7,830 bases of DNA, taken from CAISIP01 sp037968655 (GTDB lineage Bacteria > Pseudomonadota > Gammaproteobacteria > Burkholderiales > Burkholderiaceae_C). The position numbers and the translations under genes are program-made. Where the stretch lies: contig JBBKVW010000187.1 of the NCBI GenBank assembly GCA_037968655.1, forward strand, positions 1 through 7,830, read 5' to 3'. Below the pieces are notes generated by a model, which was given only the letters and a program-made list of their open reading frames with translations, was not told where the DNA came from and ran no database searches. Every line of letters starts with the position of its first letter. The stretch's first letter is position 1. Shown here piece by piece: positions 1 to 6,028 of the stretch.

Positions 1-1
1 G

Positions 2-268
2 ATCAACGGCGCCTACCGTCCCTTCAAGCCGGTCGGGTGCGTCGATTGCCGCATGACCGGTTTTCGCGGTCGAACCGGGCTGTACGAACTGCTGCTGGTG
101 ACCGAAGAATTCAAGACCAGGGTGAATCGCGAACCCAATATCGACGCGCTGCGGCGCCAGGCCATCAAGGACGGGATGCACCCCTTGCGCCTGGCCGGTG
201 CGCTGCAAGTGGCCCAGGGTGCTACTGTCATGGCCGAGGTGCTGGCCGCGACGCCGCCACTGCACTAG
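2..268 (+). CDS. GspE/PulE/PilB-type secretion ATPase, C-terminal fragment (5' end outside window)
   Basis: This is the last 88 codons of a type II secretion / type IV pilus assembly ATPase, the cytoplasmic hexameric motor that powers pseudopilus or pilus assembly. The frame is open from the window edge to a TAG stop. It contains GCVDCRMTGFRGRTGLYELL, the second Cys-X2-Cys pair of the family's zinc-binding domain followed by the conserved G-[YF]-x-G-R-x-G-[LI]-Y-E-L-L signature. A typical C-terminal helix pair follows (LRRQAIKDGM, then LAGALQVAQGATVMAEVL), corresponding to the family pattern DGMxxLxxAGxxKVxxGxTxxEEVL. The Walker A and B motifs and the first Cys pair lie upstream of the window, so GspE cannot be told from PilB or from a stand-alone PulE-like ATPase. 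The genes downstream are unrelated, so this is probably the last gene of its unit. The family is confident, the subtype is not. Confidence 0.9.
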   Translation: MNGAYRPFKPVGCVDCRMTGFRGRTGLYELLLVTEEFKTRVNREPNIDALRRQAIKDGMHPLRLAGALQVAQGATVMAEVLAATPPLH

Positions 269-301
269 CGCGTCGCGGCTGGTTCGGCCCGATGCCCGGG
301 G

Positions 302-317
302 TCGTTGCGTTCAACGA
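302..317. promoter_or_regulatory. Inverted repeat TCGTTG-N4-CAACGA upstream of tctB, possible operator
   Basis: This is a perfect 6-bp inverted repeat with a 4-base spacer, in the gap between the ATPase stop and tctB, about 80 bp before the tctB start. No T-run follows it, so it is not a good terminator. It overlaps the -35 element of the weak promoter candidate next to it, which would suit a repressor or activator site, but a 6+6 bp match can arise by chance. The operator role is inference. Confidence 0.25.
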
Positions 318-332
318 TGTAGGTGATATCCA
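305..332 (+). promoter_or_regulatory. Weak sigma70-like promoter candidate for tctBA
   Basis: TTGCGT (305-310) resembles a -35 box. It is followed after 16 bp by TATCCA (327-332), which is preceded by TG plus one base, as in an extended -10. The -10 match is poor at its 3' half. The tctBA unit must be transcribed from somewhere, and this is the best-placed candidate in the 128-bp gap. An alternative, TTGCTC (350-355) with an AT-rich stretch near 376-381, is badly spaced. This is a suggestion only. Confidence 0.2.
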
Positions 333-383
333 CATCGAGAAGGTCCGATTTGCTCATCACAATTGCGGCAAGGACTATTTTTC

Positions 384-390
384 GAGGAGA
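384..390 (+). promoter_or_regulatory. tctB: Ribosome binding site that fixes the tctB start
   Basis: GAGGAGA lies 6 bases before the ATG at 397. The reading frame is open far upstream (an ATG exists at 37), but the upstream part overlaps the secretion ATPase gene and does not resemble TctB. This strong Shine-Dalgarno, plus a protein that begins directly before the first membrane segment, makes 397 the real start. Confidence 0.8.
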
Positions 391-396
391 CTTTGC

Positions 397-885
397 ATGC
401 AGATCAAGAGTCAGAAGGACTTTTTCTCGGGCCTGGTGTTCATCGGTGTTGGCGTTGCCTTTGCCTGGGGCGCCACCAATTACAAGATCGGCGATGCGGC
501 GCGCATGGGCCCGGGATATTTCCCATTGTTGCTGGGTGTGCTGATGGCCATTGTGGGCATAGCCGTCACTTTTACCGCACTGGTGGTGGAGACCGAGGAC
601 GGCGACAAGATCGGCTCTATCGCCTGGAAGCCGCTGATCTTCATCATCCTGTCGAACCTGACTTTCGGCTTGCTGCTGGGTGGCCTGCCCAGCATTGGTC
701 TGCCCTACATGGGATTGACAGCGGCCATCATTGCGCTGACTTTCGTGGCGGCGTTGGCCGGTGACGAGTTCAATTTCAAGGAGGTGCTGATCCTGGCGAT
801 CATCCTGGCCGCCTCGTGTTACGCCACCTTCATCTGGATGCTCAAGCTCCAGTTCCCGGCATGGCCGGCTTTCATTGCCGGCTAA
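397..885 (+). CDS. tctB: Tripartite tricarboxylate transporter, small membrane subunit TctB
   Basis: This 162-residue integral membrane protein has the usual size and hydrophobic profile of TctB, the poorly conserved small subunit of TTT-family carboxylate transporters in the inner membrane. The family-typical motif ARMGPGYFPLLLG is at residues 35-47, right after the first membrane segment (about 9-26). Further hydrophobic segments are at about 43-66, 69-90 and 107-123 (approximate), and near the C-terminus (VLILAIILAASCYATFIWML). A short charged stretch (ETEDGDK) separates the N-terminal pair from the rest. It is followed after 9 bp by tctA, the obligate partner, so they form one operon. TTT systems also need a periplasmic binding protein (TctC/Bug family); none is encoded here, and such binding proteins are often unlinked in Bordetella-like genomes. 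The substrate cannot be read from the sequence and need not be citrate. Confidence 0.9.
   Translation: MQIKSQKDFFSGLVFIGVGVAFAWGATNYKIGDAARMGPGYFPLLLGVLMAIVGIAVTFTALVVETEDGDKIGSIAWKPLIFIILSNLTFGLLLGGLPSIGLPYMGLTAAIIALTFVAALAGDEFNFKEVLILAIILAASCYATFIWMLKLQFPAWPAFIAG
864..882 (+). other. GC-rich stem-loop at the end of tctB, just before the tctA ribosome binding site
   Basis: GCCGGC at 864-869 and again at 877-882 can pair across a 7-base loop in the mRNA. It ends three bases before the last base of the tctB stop, and the tctA Shine-Dalgarno (GGGGAAGA, 886-893) follows at once. A ribosome finishing tctB would melt it, so it could contribute to translational coupling or to the TctB:TctA ratio. 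GCCGGC is self-complementary and common in GC-rich DNA, so chance is likely. Confidence 0.2.
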
Positions 886-894
886 GGGGAAGAC

Positions 895-2406
895 ATGGAT
901 CTGATCACCAACCTCTCGATCGGCTTTGGCGTTGCGTTCACGCCGATCAACCTGCTGTATGCATTCATCGGCTGTCTGCTGGGAACCCTGATCGGCGTGC
1001 TGCCTGGCATTGGCCCGCTGGCAACGATCGCCATGCTGTTGCCGGCCACCTATGCCTTGCCACCGGTGTCGGCACTGATCATGCTGGCAGGCATTTACTA
1101 CGGCGCGCAGTATGGCGGCTCAACCACGGCCATATTGGTCAATCTGCCGGGAGAGGCGTCGTCCGTCGTCACGGTGATCGACGGCTACCAGATGGCCCGA
1201 CAGGGGCGGGCCGGGCCCGCTCTTGCAGCTGCGGGGCTCGGTTCTTTCTTCGCAGGATGTGTTGGAACACTGGTCCTGGCGGGATTCGCTGTTCCATTGA
1301 CAGAAGTCGCTTTCAAGTTCGGGCCAGCAGAATATTTTTCGCTGATGATCCTGGGTCTGATCGGCGCCATCGTGCTGGCCTCGGGTTCGATACTCAAGGC
1401 TGTCGGCATGATCCTGCTGGGGCTGCTGATGGGTCTGGTCGGCACCGACGTCAACTCGGGTGTGGCGCGATTCAGCTTTGATATTCCGGAATTGACCGAT
1501 GGCATTGGCTTTATCGTGATCGGCATGGGTGTGTTCGGCTACGGCGAAATCATCAGCAACCTGGGCAAGCATGAAAGTGAGCGCCAGGTGTTTGCCGCGG
1601 AAGTCAAGGGCCTGATGCCCACCCGGGAAGACTTCCGCAACATGATTCCTGCGGTCTTGCGCGGCACCTTGCTGGGCTCGGCACTGGGAATCCTGCCCGG
1701 TGGCGGCGCCACCATGGCGGCTTTTGCGGCCTACACGATCGAGAAAAAGGCCAAGATGCGCCCAGGTGAGATCCCCTTTGGCAAGGGCAACATCCGTGGC
1801 GTCGCCGGCCCGGAGTCAGCCAACAACGCGGCGTCACAGACGTCTTTCATTCCGTTGTTGACGCTGGGCATTCCACCGAATGCCGTGATGGCCTTGATGG
1901 TGGGTGCCATGACTATCCACAACATACAGCCCGGGCCGCAGGTGATGACCAGCAATCCAGAGCTGTTCTGGGGCCTGATTGCGTCGATGTGGATCGGCAA
2001 TGCGATGCTGATCATTCTGAACTTGCCCTTGATCGGCATCTGGATCAAGCTGCTGACCGTGCCCTACCGCTGGCTCTTCCCGGCCATCGTGCTGTTCTGC
2101 GCCATTGGCGTGTATTCGACCAACAACAATACATTCGACATCTGGATGGTCGCCATCTTCGGCGTCGTCGGCTATTCGTTCATCAAGCTCGGGATCGAAC
2201 CTGCGCCGCTGTTGCTGGGCTATGTGCTGGGGCCGATGATGGAGGAGAACCTGCGCCGGGCGTTGCTGCTGTCGCGTGGCGATTGGAGCGTCTTCGTGAC
2301 ACGTGGGTTGTCGGCAAGCCTGTTGGCCGTGGCAGCGTTGCTGTTGATCATCGTGCTATTGCCCTCAGTCAAGCGCAAGCGTGAGGAGGCCTTCGTCGAG
2401 GAGTGA
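895..2406 (+). CDS. tctA: Tripartite tricarboxylate transporter, large membrane subunit TctA
   Basis: This 503-residue protein has the normal full length for TctA, the large membrane subunit that forms the substrate and cation pathway of TTT transporters. It shows the hallmark motifs of both internal halves. The first half has GVLPGIGP (34-41), YGGSTTAIL (73-81) and VNLPGE (82-87) followed by DGYQMARQGRAGPAL. The second half has GILPGGGA (265-272), GVAGPESANNAA (302-313) and PLLTLGIPPNA (320-330). The two LPG-containing loops are the family's duplicated signature. The C-terminus has the usual LGYVLGPMMEENLRRAL followed by a last membrane helix and a basic tail. A good Shine-Dalgarno (GGGGAAGA) lies 9 bp after tctB, so the two are co-translated. 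Two tandem terminators follow. Transport presumably depends on a TctC-type periplasmic binding protein encoded elsewhere. The substrate is unknown. Confidence 0.95.
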   Translation: MDLITNLSIGFGVAFTPINLLYAFIGCLLGTLIGVLPGIGPLATIAMLLPATYALPPVSALIMLAGIYYGAQYGGSTTAILVNLPGEASSVVTVIDGYQMARQGRAGPALAAAGLGSFFAGCVGTLVLAGFAVPLTEVAFKFGPAEYFSLMILGLIGAIVLASGSILKAVGMILLGLLMGLVGTDVNSGVARFSFDIPELTDGIGFIVIGMGVFGYGEIISNLGKHESERQVFAAEVKGLMPTREDFRNMIPAVLRGTLLGSALGILPGGGATMAAFAAYTIEKKAKMRPGEIPFGKGNIRGVAGPESANNAASQTSFIPLLTLGIPPNAVMALMVGAMTIHNIQPGPQVMTSNPELFWGLIASMWIGNAMLIILNLPLIGIWIKLLTVPYRWLFPAIVLFCAIGVYSTNNNTFDIWMVAIFGVVGYSFIKLGIEPAPLLLGYVLGPMMEENLRRALLLSRGDWSVFVTRGLSASLLAVAALLLIIVLLPSVKRKREEAFVEE

Positions 2407-2428
2407 TGCGCGAGGCCCGGCCAAGCAC

Positions 2429-2451
2429 ACGGCACCTGCGGGTGCCGTTTT
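2429..2451 (+). terminator. Rho-independent terminator of tctBA, first copy
   Basis: The 8-bp stem ACGGCACC / GGTGCCGT (2429-2436 with 2441-2448) closes a TGCG tetraloop. The T-run is TTTT at 2448-2451, its first T shared with the stem. It lies 22 bp after the tctA stop. On the opposite strand no T-run follows the stem, so it acts on rightward transcription. Confidence 0.8.
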
Positions 2452-2458
2452 CAAGTAC

Positions 2459-2481
2459 ACGGCACCTGCGGGTGCCGTTTT
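2459..2481 (+). terminator. Rho-independent terminator of tctBA, second copy
   Basis: The hairpin matches the first copy: stem 2459-2466 with 2471-2478, loop TGCG and TTTT at 2478-2481. It ends about 60 bp before the chosen start of the DUF3422 gene. It serves either as a back-up terminator for tctBA or, if transcription starts upstream, as a 5'-leader element for that gene. Confidence 0.75.
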
Positions 2482-2544
2482 CATATGTGGCTTCGCAAAG
2501 TGACCACCATCGACAATCCTTGGTCCAGTAGAAACGTCCGCACA

Positions 2545-3840
2545 ATGAATTCGATCACCCAGCATCCACTGCGCATCGCGCTGCACAACGAAGTACACGC
2601 CCGGCCACCGGAGGCCATCCACGCGCCCCAATCGATTTCGCGCGTCGTGATGCTGTGCGACGAGGCGCAGCGTCATGCCAGCCGAGAGCATCTGGCCCGG
2701 TTGCTGCGCGATCAGCATTTGCCCTTGCCCGACGCCAACGCGACCCATTTGCGCATGGATGTGGGCGGTTTTCGGATTCGATGGGAGCTGCATACCGAGT
2801 TCGTGACCTGGACCTTCATCCTGAGCCAGCCGGCCAGGGCGCCCGATGGGCGCGATCCGCAGACCGCATTGCACGCGGTTCCGCGCAACTGGATGGCCGA
2901 CCTGCCTGGAAGCGCCATAGCCTGCCTGCATTTGTGGATACTGCCCTCAGACACAGACGATGGCGACGCGTTGGTGCGATGCATGCTGCATGAGGACACG
3001 CTGGTTGCATCAACGGTTGCTGACGGATTTGGCGAGTTGTATACCGACTTTGCGATTCACGCCGACGGTTTCTCGCGCATGGTTTTGCTGGCAGGTGGCA
3101 TGACGCCGCGCCGGCTCGGTCGACTGGTACAACGCCTGCTGGAAATAGAAACCTACCGCATGGCCGCCTTGCTGGGGCTGCCCGCTGCGCGCGGCGTCGC
3201 AGCGGTGCTGGCCAGCGCAGAACGCGAACTGGCAGAACTGGCCGAACTGATTCGCACCGCAACCCGGTCGGACGAGCCCATGCTGCTGGACCGCCTGACG
3301 CGCCTGGCCGGCCAGGTGGAGAGCCAGCATGCGACAACGCATTCCCGGCTGTCCGCCAGTGCGGCCTATTTTGAGCTGGTCGATCGCCGGATCCAGGATA
3401 TTGCCGAGTCGCGCCTGGCCGGCATGCAGACGGTACGCGAATTCATGGATCGGCGCCTGACGCCAGCACGCAGCACCTGCGAATGGGCAGCGCGCCGGCA
3501 GGATGCGCTGTCGCAACGGGTGTCGCGCATCAGCAATTTATTGCGAACCCGGGTCGAGATCGAGCAGCAGCAAAGCAGTCAGGACCTGCTCACTGCGATG
3601 AATCAGCGCCAGGGCATGCAGCTCAAATTACAGGCCACAGTGGAAGGCCTGTCGGTGGCGGCGATTACCTACTATGTCGTCGGGCTGCTGGGCTATCTGG
3701 CGAAGGCGGCACAGGCCTGGGGCTGGCCGCTCAGCCCGGAGAGCAGCGTCGCGGTGGCGATTCCGTTGGTGGCATGGTGGGTCTGGCGGTCGATGCGCCG
3801 CTTGCACCGGCATCTGGCCGGCGGGATCGATAGCGCCTGA
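2545..3840 (+). CDS. DUF3422 family membrane protein
   Basis: This 431-residue protein is recognised as DUF3422, whose function is not established. The N-terminus has the family hallmark HPLRIALHNEVHARPP (residues 7-22). A mixed soluble part of roughly 230 residues follows, then a long helical, likely coiled-coil region (AERELAELAEL onward) with YFELVDRRIQDIAESR, the conserved EFMDRRL/STCEW stretch and a basic RQDALSQRVSRISNLLRTR segment. Next is TVEGLSVAAITYYVVGLLGY (365-384), the first membrane helix. A second helix is near 402-415, and the tail is basic (RSMRRLHRHL). The frame also offers an ATG at 2485, but that sits against the second terminator's T-run without a ribosome binding site, and the extra 20 residues look unlike the family. 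ATG 2545 puts the hallmark near residue 7, though its own Shine-Dalgarno is weak (GAAACG). The gene is transcribed alone, convergent with the ileS-lspA operon. Family confident, function unknown. Confidence 0.85.
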   Translation: MNSITQHPLRIALHNEVHARPPEAIHAPQSISRVVMLCDEAQRHASREHLARLLRDQHLPLPDANATHLRMDVGGFRIRWELHTEFVTWTFILSQPARAPDGRDPQTALHAVPRNWMADLPGSAIACLHLWILPSDTDDGDALVRCMLHEDTLVASTVADGFGELYTDFAIHADGFSRMVLLAGGMTPRRLGRLVQRLLEIETYRMAALLGLPAARGVAAVLASAERELAELAELIRTATRSDEPMLLDRLTRLAGQVESQHATTHSRLSASAAYFELVDRRIQDIAESRLAGMQTVREFMDRRLTPARSTCEWAARRQDALSQRVSRISNLLRTRVEIEQQQSSQDLLTAMNQRQGMQLKLQATVEGLSVAAITYYVVGLLGYLAKAAQAWGWPLSPESSVAVAIPLVAWWVWRSMRRLHRHLAGGIDSA

Positions 3841-3869
3841 TGGTTTGGCGAACGGCCTGGCAGGCGCTA
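3831..3869. repeat. 8-bp inverted repeat spanning the two convergent stop codons
   Basis: TAGCGCCT (3831-3838) pairs perfectly with AGGCGCTA (3862-3869) across a 23-base loop. The left arm ends on the first base of the DUF3422 stop codon TGA (3838-3840). The right arm contains the complement of the Na/Pi-cotransporter stop TAG (3867-3869). With only 26 bp between the convergent genes, it is the only candidate for a shared bidirectional terminator. There is no T-run on either side and the loop is large, so intrinsic termination is doubtful. Rho or transcript collision may do the work. Confidence 0.35.
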
Positions 3870-5525
3870 GTTCAGATTCTCGAGCACCGACTTCTTGAGC
3901 CGATTCGGCGCCAACGCACCAGCGGAATCCAGGATCGGGTAGGCGATCGAGCAGATGTGCGAGTTGATGCGTTTGAGGTCGCTGATCAGGTCCAGATGCA
4001 GTGAACTGGTCTCGATGCTTTGCACCGTATTGACTGCCAGCCGGCCAAGATGGGTGCCTGCATACTCACGCTCCAGATCCCTGAAGCGGGTTTTCTCTTC
4101 CAGCAGTTTCTGGGCGTCGCGCACATTGCCGTGCAGAAACACGCTCATGCCCAGGCGCAGGTTCTCGACCAGGCGCGAGTGCAGGTCGGCAATTTCCTTG
4201 TTGCCGGCTTCGGAGAATTCGCGTCCGGGCTTGATTTTCTTGTCTTCGATATCGATCAGAACCCGCTCCACGATGTCGCCGATCTGCTCCATATTGATGG
4301 TGAAGCTGATGATGTCGGTCCAGCGCTGGCCTTCGTCGTCGCTCAGCGCCTCGCGCGATATCTTGGTCAGGTAGTACTTGATGTCAGAGTACAACTCATC
4401 GACCGTATCGTCCATCTTGCGCAGATCCTGCGACAGTTTGCTGTCGTTGTTCTGGATGACGCGAACCATGCCGGTCAGCATGGTTTCGACAACATCGGCC
4501 TGGTGCATGGCTTCGCGCACCGCGCATGAAATGGCCAACGAGGGCGTTGCCAGCGCGGTCGCGTCCAGATGGCGCTGGCGACCGGCCACGGTGTTGCGCG
4601 CGGGTTTGGGCAGCAGGGCCTGGGCCCAGCGCGCAATGATCGGCGTCAGGCCGATGAAGATGGTGCCGACAATTACATTGAAGCTCAGATGAAACAGCAC
4701 CACCAGCGTGGCCGGGTCGGACACGACCTCCCGCACATACTCGATCCACAGCGACACGAATGGCGCGGCAATCGCGATGCCGATGATCTTGAACAGGAGA
4801 TTGCCCAATGGCACCTGGCGGGTCTGGATGCTGGTACCCAGTGTGGTCAGGACCCCTAGCAGGCCGCTGCCCAGGTTGGCGCCCAGCACCAGCCCAAGTG
4901 CGACGTCCAGTGGAATGACATTGGTTGTGGCCAGCGTGGCGGTGAGCAGGACCATAGCCAGACTCGAATAGCACAGTACGGTCAAAACAGCGCCGGCGAA
5001 TATTTCCAGCAGCAGGTCACTAGTCAGCGAAATGAGCAGCGCCTTGACTGCAGGGGCCTGGGTCAGCACGGTGGCCGATTGCGACACCAGGCTGAGCGCC
5101 AGCAGCATCAGGCCCAGGCCGATCAGGATGCGGCCAATGCGTCCCACCGTGGTGGACTGGCGCGCGATGAACAGCACCACGCCAACGAAGATGAAAAGCG
5201 GCGAAAGCCAGGACAGATCGCGCGAGAAGACCACTGCCATCAAACTGGTACCGATGTCGGCGCCCAGCATGACCGCCAATGCAGACGGCAGCGCCATCAG
5301 GCCCTGGCCCACGAAAGAGGCAATGATCAAGGCCGTGGCCGTGCTCGACTGCACCAGCGCGGTGACGGCCAGGCCGGATACGACCGCGTTGAGCCGGTTG
5401 CTGACGCTCTTTGCCAGCACATTGCGCAGGTTGGCGCCAAACACCCGCAATATCCCGGTGCGGACCAGTTGCGTGCCCCAGACCAGCAGGGCGATCGCGG
5501 CGAGCAGGTTGAGCAGGTGGGTCAA
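3867..5525 (-). CDS. Na/Pi-cotransporter II family protein with C-terminal PhoU-like domain
   Basis: This 552-residue inner-membrane protein belongs to the Na/Pi cotransporter family (NptA/YjbB type, related to eukaryotic SLC34), which moves phosphate, often outward in bacteria. The membrane part (about 1-305) holds two inverted repeats. The first has QSSTATA (59-65) and GADIGTS (88-94). The second has CYSSLA (185-190) and GANLGSG (215-221). The second copy keeps SS but not the Q of the QSS motif. Residues about 335-535 form a charged, helical PhoU-like domain (ISCAVREAMHQADVVETM, then FTINMEQIGDIVERVL), which in related proteins links transport to phosphate signalling. The start is TTG: the frame has no ATG or GTG between the upstream stop at 5562-5564 and this point, and the protein begins properly with LTHLLNLLAAIALLVWG. 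It lies 8 bp after lspA, without a clear ribosome binding site, so translation is probably coupled to lspA. The substrate is assumed, not shown. Confidence 0.88.
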   Translation of the reverse strand: MTHLLNLLAAIALLVWGTQLVRTGILRVFGANLRNVLAKSVSNRLNAVVSGLAVTALVQSSTATALIIASFVGQGLMALPSALAVMLGADIGTSLMAVVFSRDLSWLSPLFIFVGVVLFIARQSTTVGRIGRILIGLGLMLLALSLVSQSATVLTQAPAVKALLISLTSDLLLEIFAGAVLTVLCYSSLAMVLLTATLATTNVIPLDVALGLVLGANLGSGLLGVLTTLGTSIQTRQVPLGNLLFKIIGIAIAAPFVSLWIEYVREVVSDPATLVVLFHLSFNVIVGTIFIGLTPIIARWAQALLPKPARNTVAGRQRHLDATALATPSLAISCAVREAMHQADVVETMLTGMVRVIQNNDSKLSQDLRKMDDTVDELYSDIKYYLTKISREALSDDEGQRWTDIISFTINMEQIGDIVERVLIDIEDKKIKPGREFSEAGNKEIADLHSRLVENLRLGMSVFLHGNVRDAQKLLEEKTRFRDLEREYAGTHLGRLAVNTVQSIETSSLHLDLISDLKRINSHICSIAYPILDSAGALAPNRLKKSVLENLN

Positions 5526-5533
5526 ATTGTTTT

Positions 5534-6028
5534 CTAGCGGGAGCGGCGCACCCGTAGCAGTTCATCCAAAATCATGGCGACGGCCCCTATGGTAATCGCG
5601 CTGTCGGCCAGATTGAAAGAGGGAAAATACCAGCCACCATAGTGAAACTGTAGAAAATCGACAACATAGCCATGTGCGATTCGGTCGATCACGTTGCCGA
5701 TGGCGCCGCCCAGTATGCAGGACATGGCAAACGCAAACAGCCTTTGGCCCGGATGGGATTTGAGCATCCACACGATGAAGAGCGCCGCAGCGATGCCGAC
5801 AACGGTGAAGAACCAACGCTGCCAGCCTGAAGCGCCGGCCAGGAATGAGAATGCCGCGCCTTCGTTGTGCACCCGCACCAGGTTGAAGAAGCCGGTCATC
5901 CGCAAACTGTCGCCCAGCTTGAAATAGCCGATCACCATGATCTTGGTGAACTGATCGACAATCAGGATCAGTAGCGACAGGCCCAGCCAGGGCAGCATCT
6001 CGCCAGTTCGCCGTGTTGTGCCGGCCAT
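5534..6028 (-). CDS. lspA: Lipoprotein signal peptidase (signal peptidase II)
   Basis: This 164-residue aspartyl protease of the inner membrane cleaves signal peptides from diacylglyceryl-modified prolipoproteins, acting after Lgt. The size is standard and all family blocks are present: DQFTK (25-29), FFNLVRVHNEGAAFSFL (47-63), GGAIGNVIDR (107-116), VVDFLQF (122-128) and FNLADSAIT (138-146). The catalytic pair should be D115 in NVIDR and D142 in NLADS. Four membrane helices fit at about 13-30, 70-88, 95-112 and 143-158. The ATG overlaps the ileS stop in TGATG, so it is translated by reinitiation after ileS, as is common for ileS-lspA pairs. A second in-frame Met at residue 11 is possible, but the coupled start is preferred. 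No key residue is missing. Confidence 0.97.
   Translation of the reverse strand: MAGTTRRTGEMLPWLGLSLLILIVDQFTKIMVIGYFKLGDSLRMTGFFNLVRVHNEGAAFSFLAGASGWQRWFFTVVGIAAALFIVWMLKSHPGQRLFAFAMSCILGGAIGNVIDRIAHGYVVDFLQFHYGGWYFPSFNLADSAITIGAVAMILDELLRVRRSR

Larger units (their letters stand above)
2422..2483 (+). repeat. 30-bp tandem duplication containing a terminator hairpin
   Basis: Bases 2422-2453 recur at 2452-2483 with period 30, one mismatch (C2426 against T2456), and 27 identical bases in a row (2427-2453 and 2457-2483). Each copy carries one complete hairpin with its T-run, so the terminator was copied as a unit. The near identity suggests a recent duplication or selection for both copies. Confidence 0.9.

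Noticed and set aside
37..396. Upstream extension of the tctB frame to an ATG at 37
   Set aside because: It overlaps the clearly real secretion ATPase in another frame, the extra residues are Arg/Ala-rich and unlike TctB, and a strong ribosome binding site stands 6 bases before ATG 397.
1120..1572. Long minus-strand reading frames opposite tctA, and many others opposite or overlapping the main genes
   Set aside because: They are expected shadows of GC-rich codon usage; their translations are low-complexity, rich in Arg, Ala, His and Gln, and without family motifs.
2427..2483. The two 30-bp units as a short CRISPR or repeat array
   Set aside because: There are only two copies, they abut with no spacer, and each is a complete intrinsic terminator, so termination explains them.
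2485..2544. Upstream ATG at 2485 as the start of the DUF3422 gene
   Set aside because: It lies 3 bases after the terminator T-run with no ribosome binding site, and the added 20 residues do not look like the family N-terminus. The family motif sits naturally after ATG 2545.
2365..2931. Minus-strand frame with a repeated KTAPAGAV peptide, possible tandem-repeat protein
   Set aside because: The peptide repeat is only the antisense translation of the duplicated terminator hairpins. The rest is antisense to the DUF3422 gene.
3010..3516. Minus-strand frame opposite the DUF3422 gene ending in AKSVSNR, matching residues in the Na/Pi-cotransporter
   Set aside because: The short matching peptide is a coincidence in an antisense frame; no other similarity or coding signal supports it.
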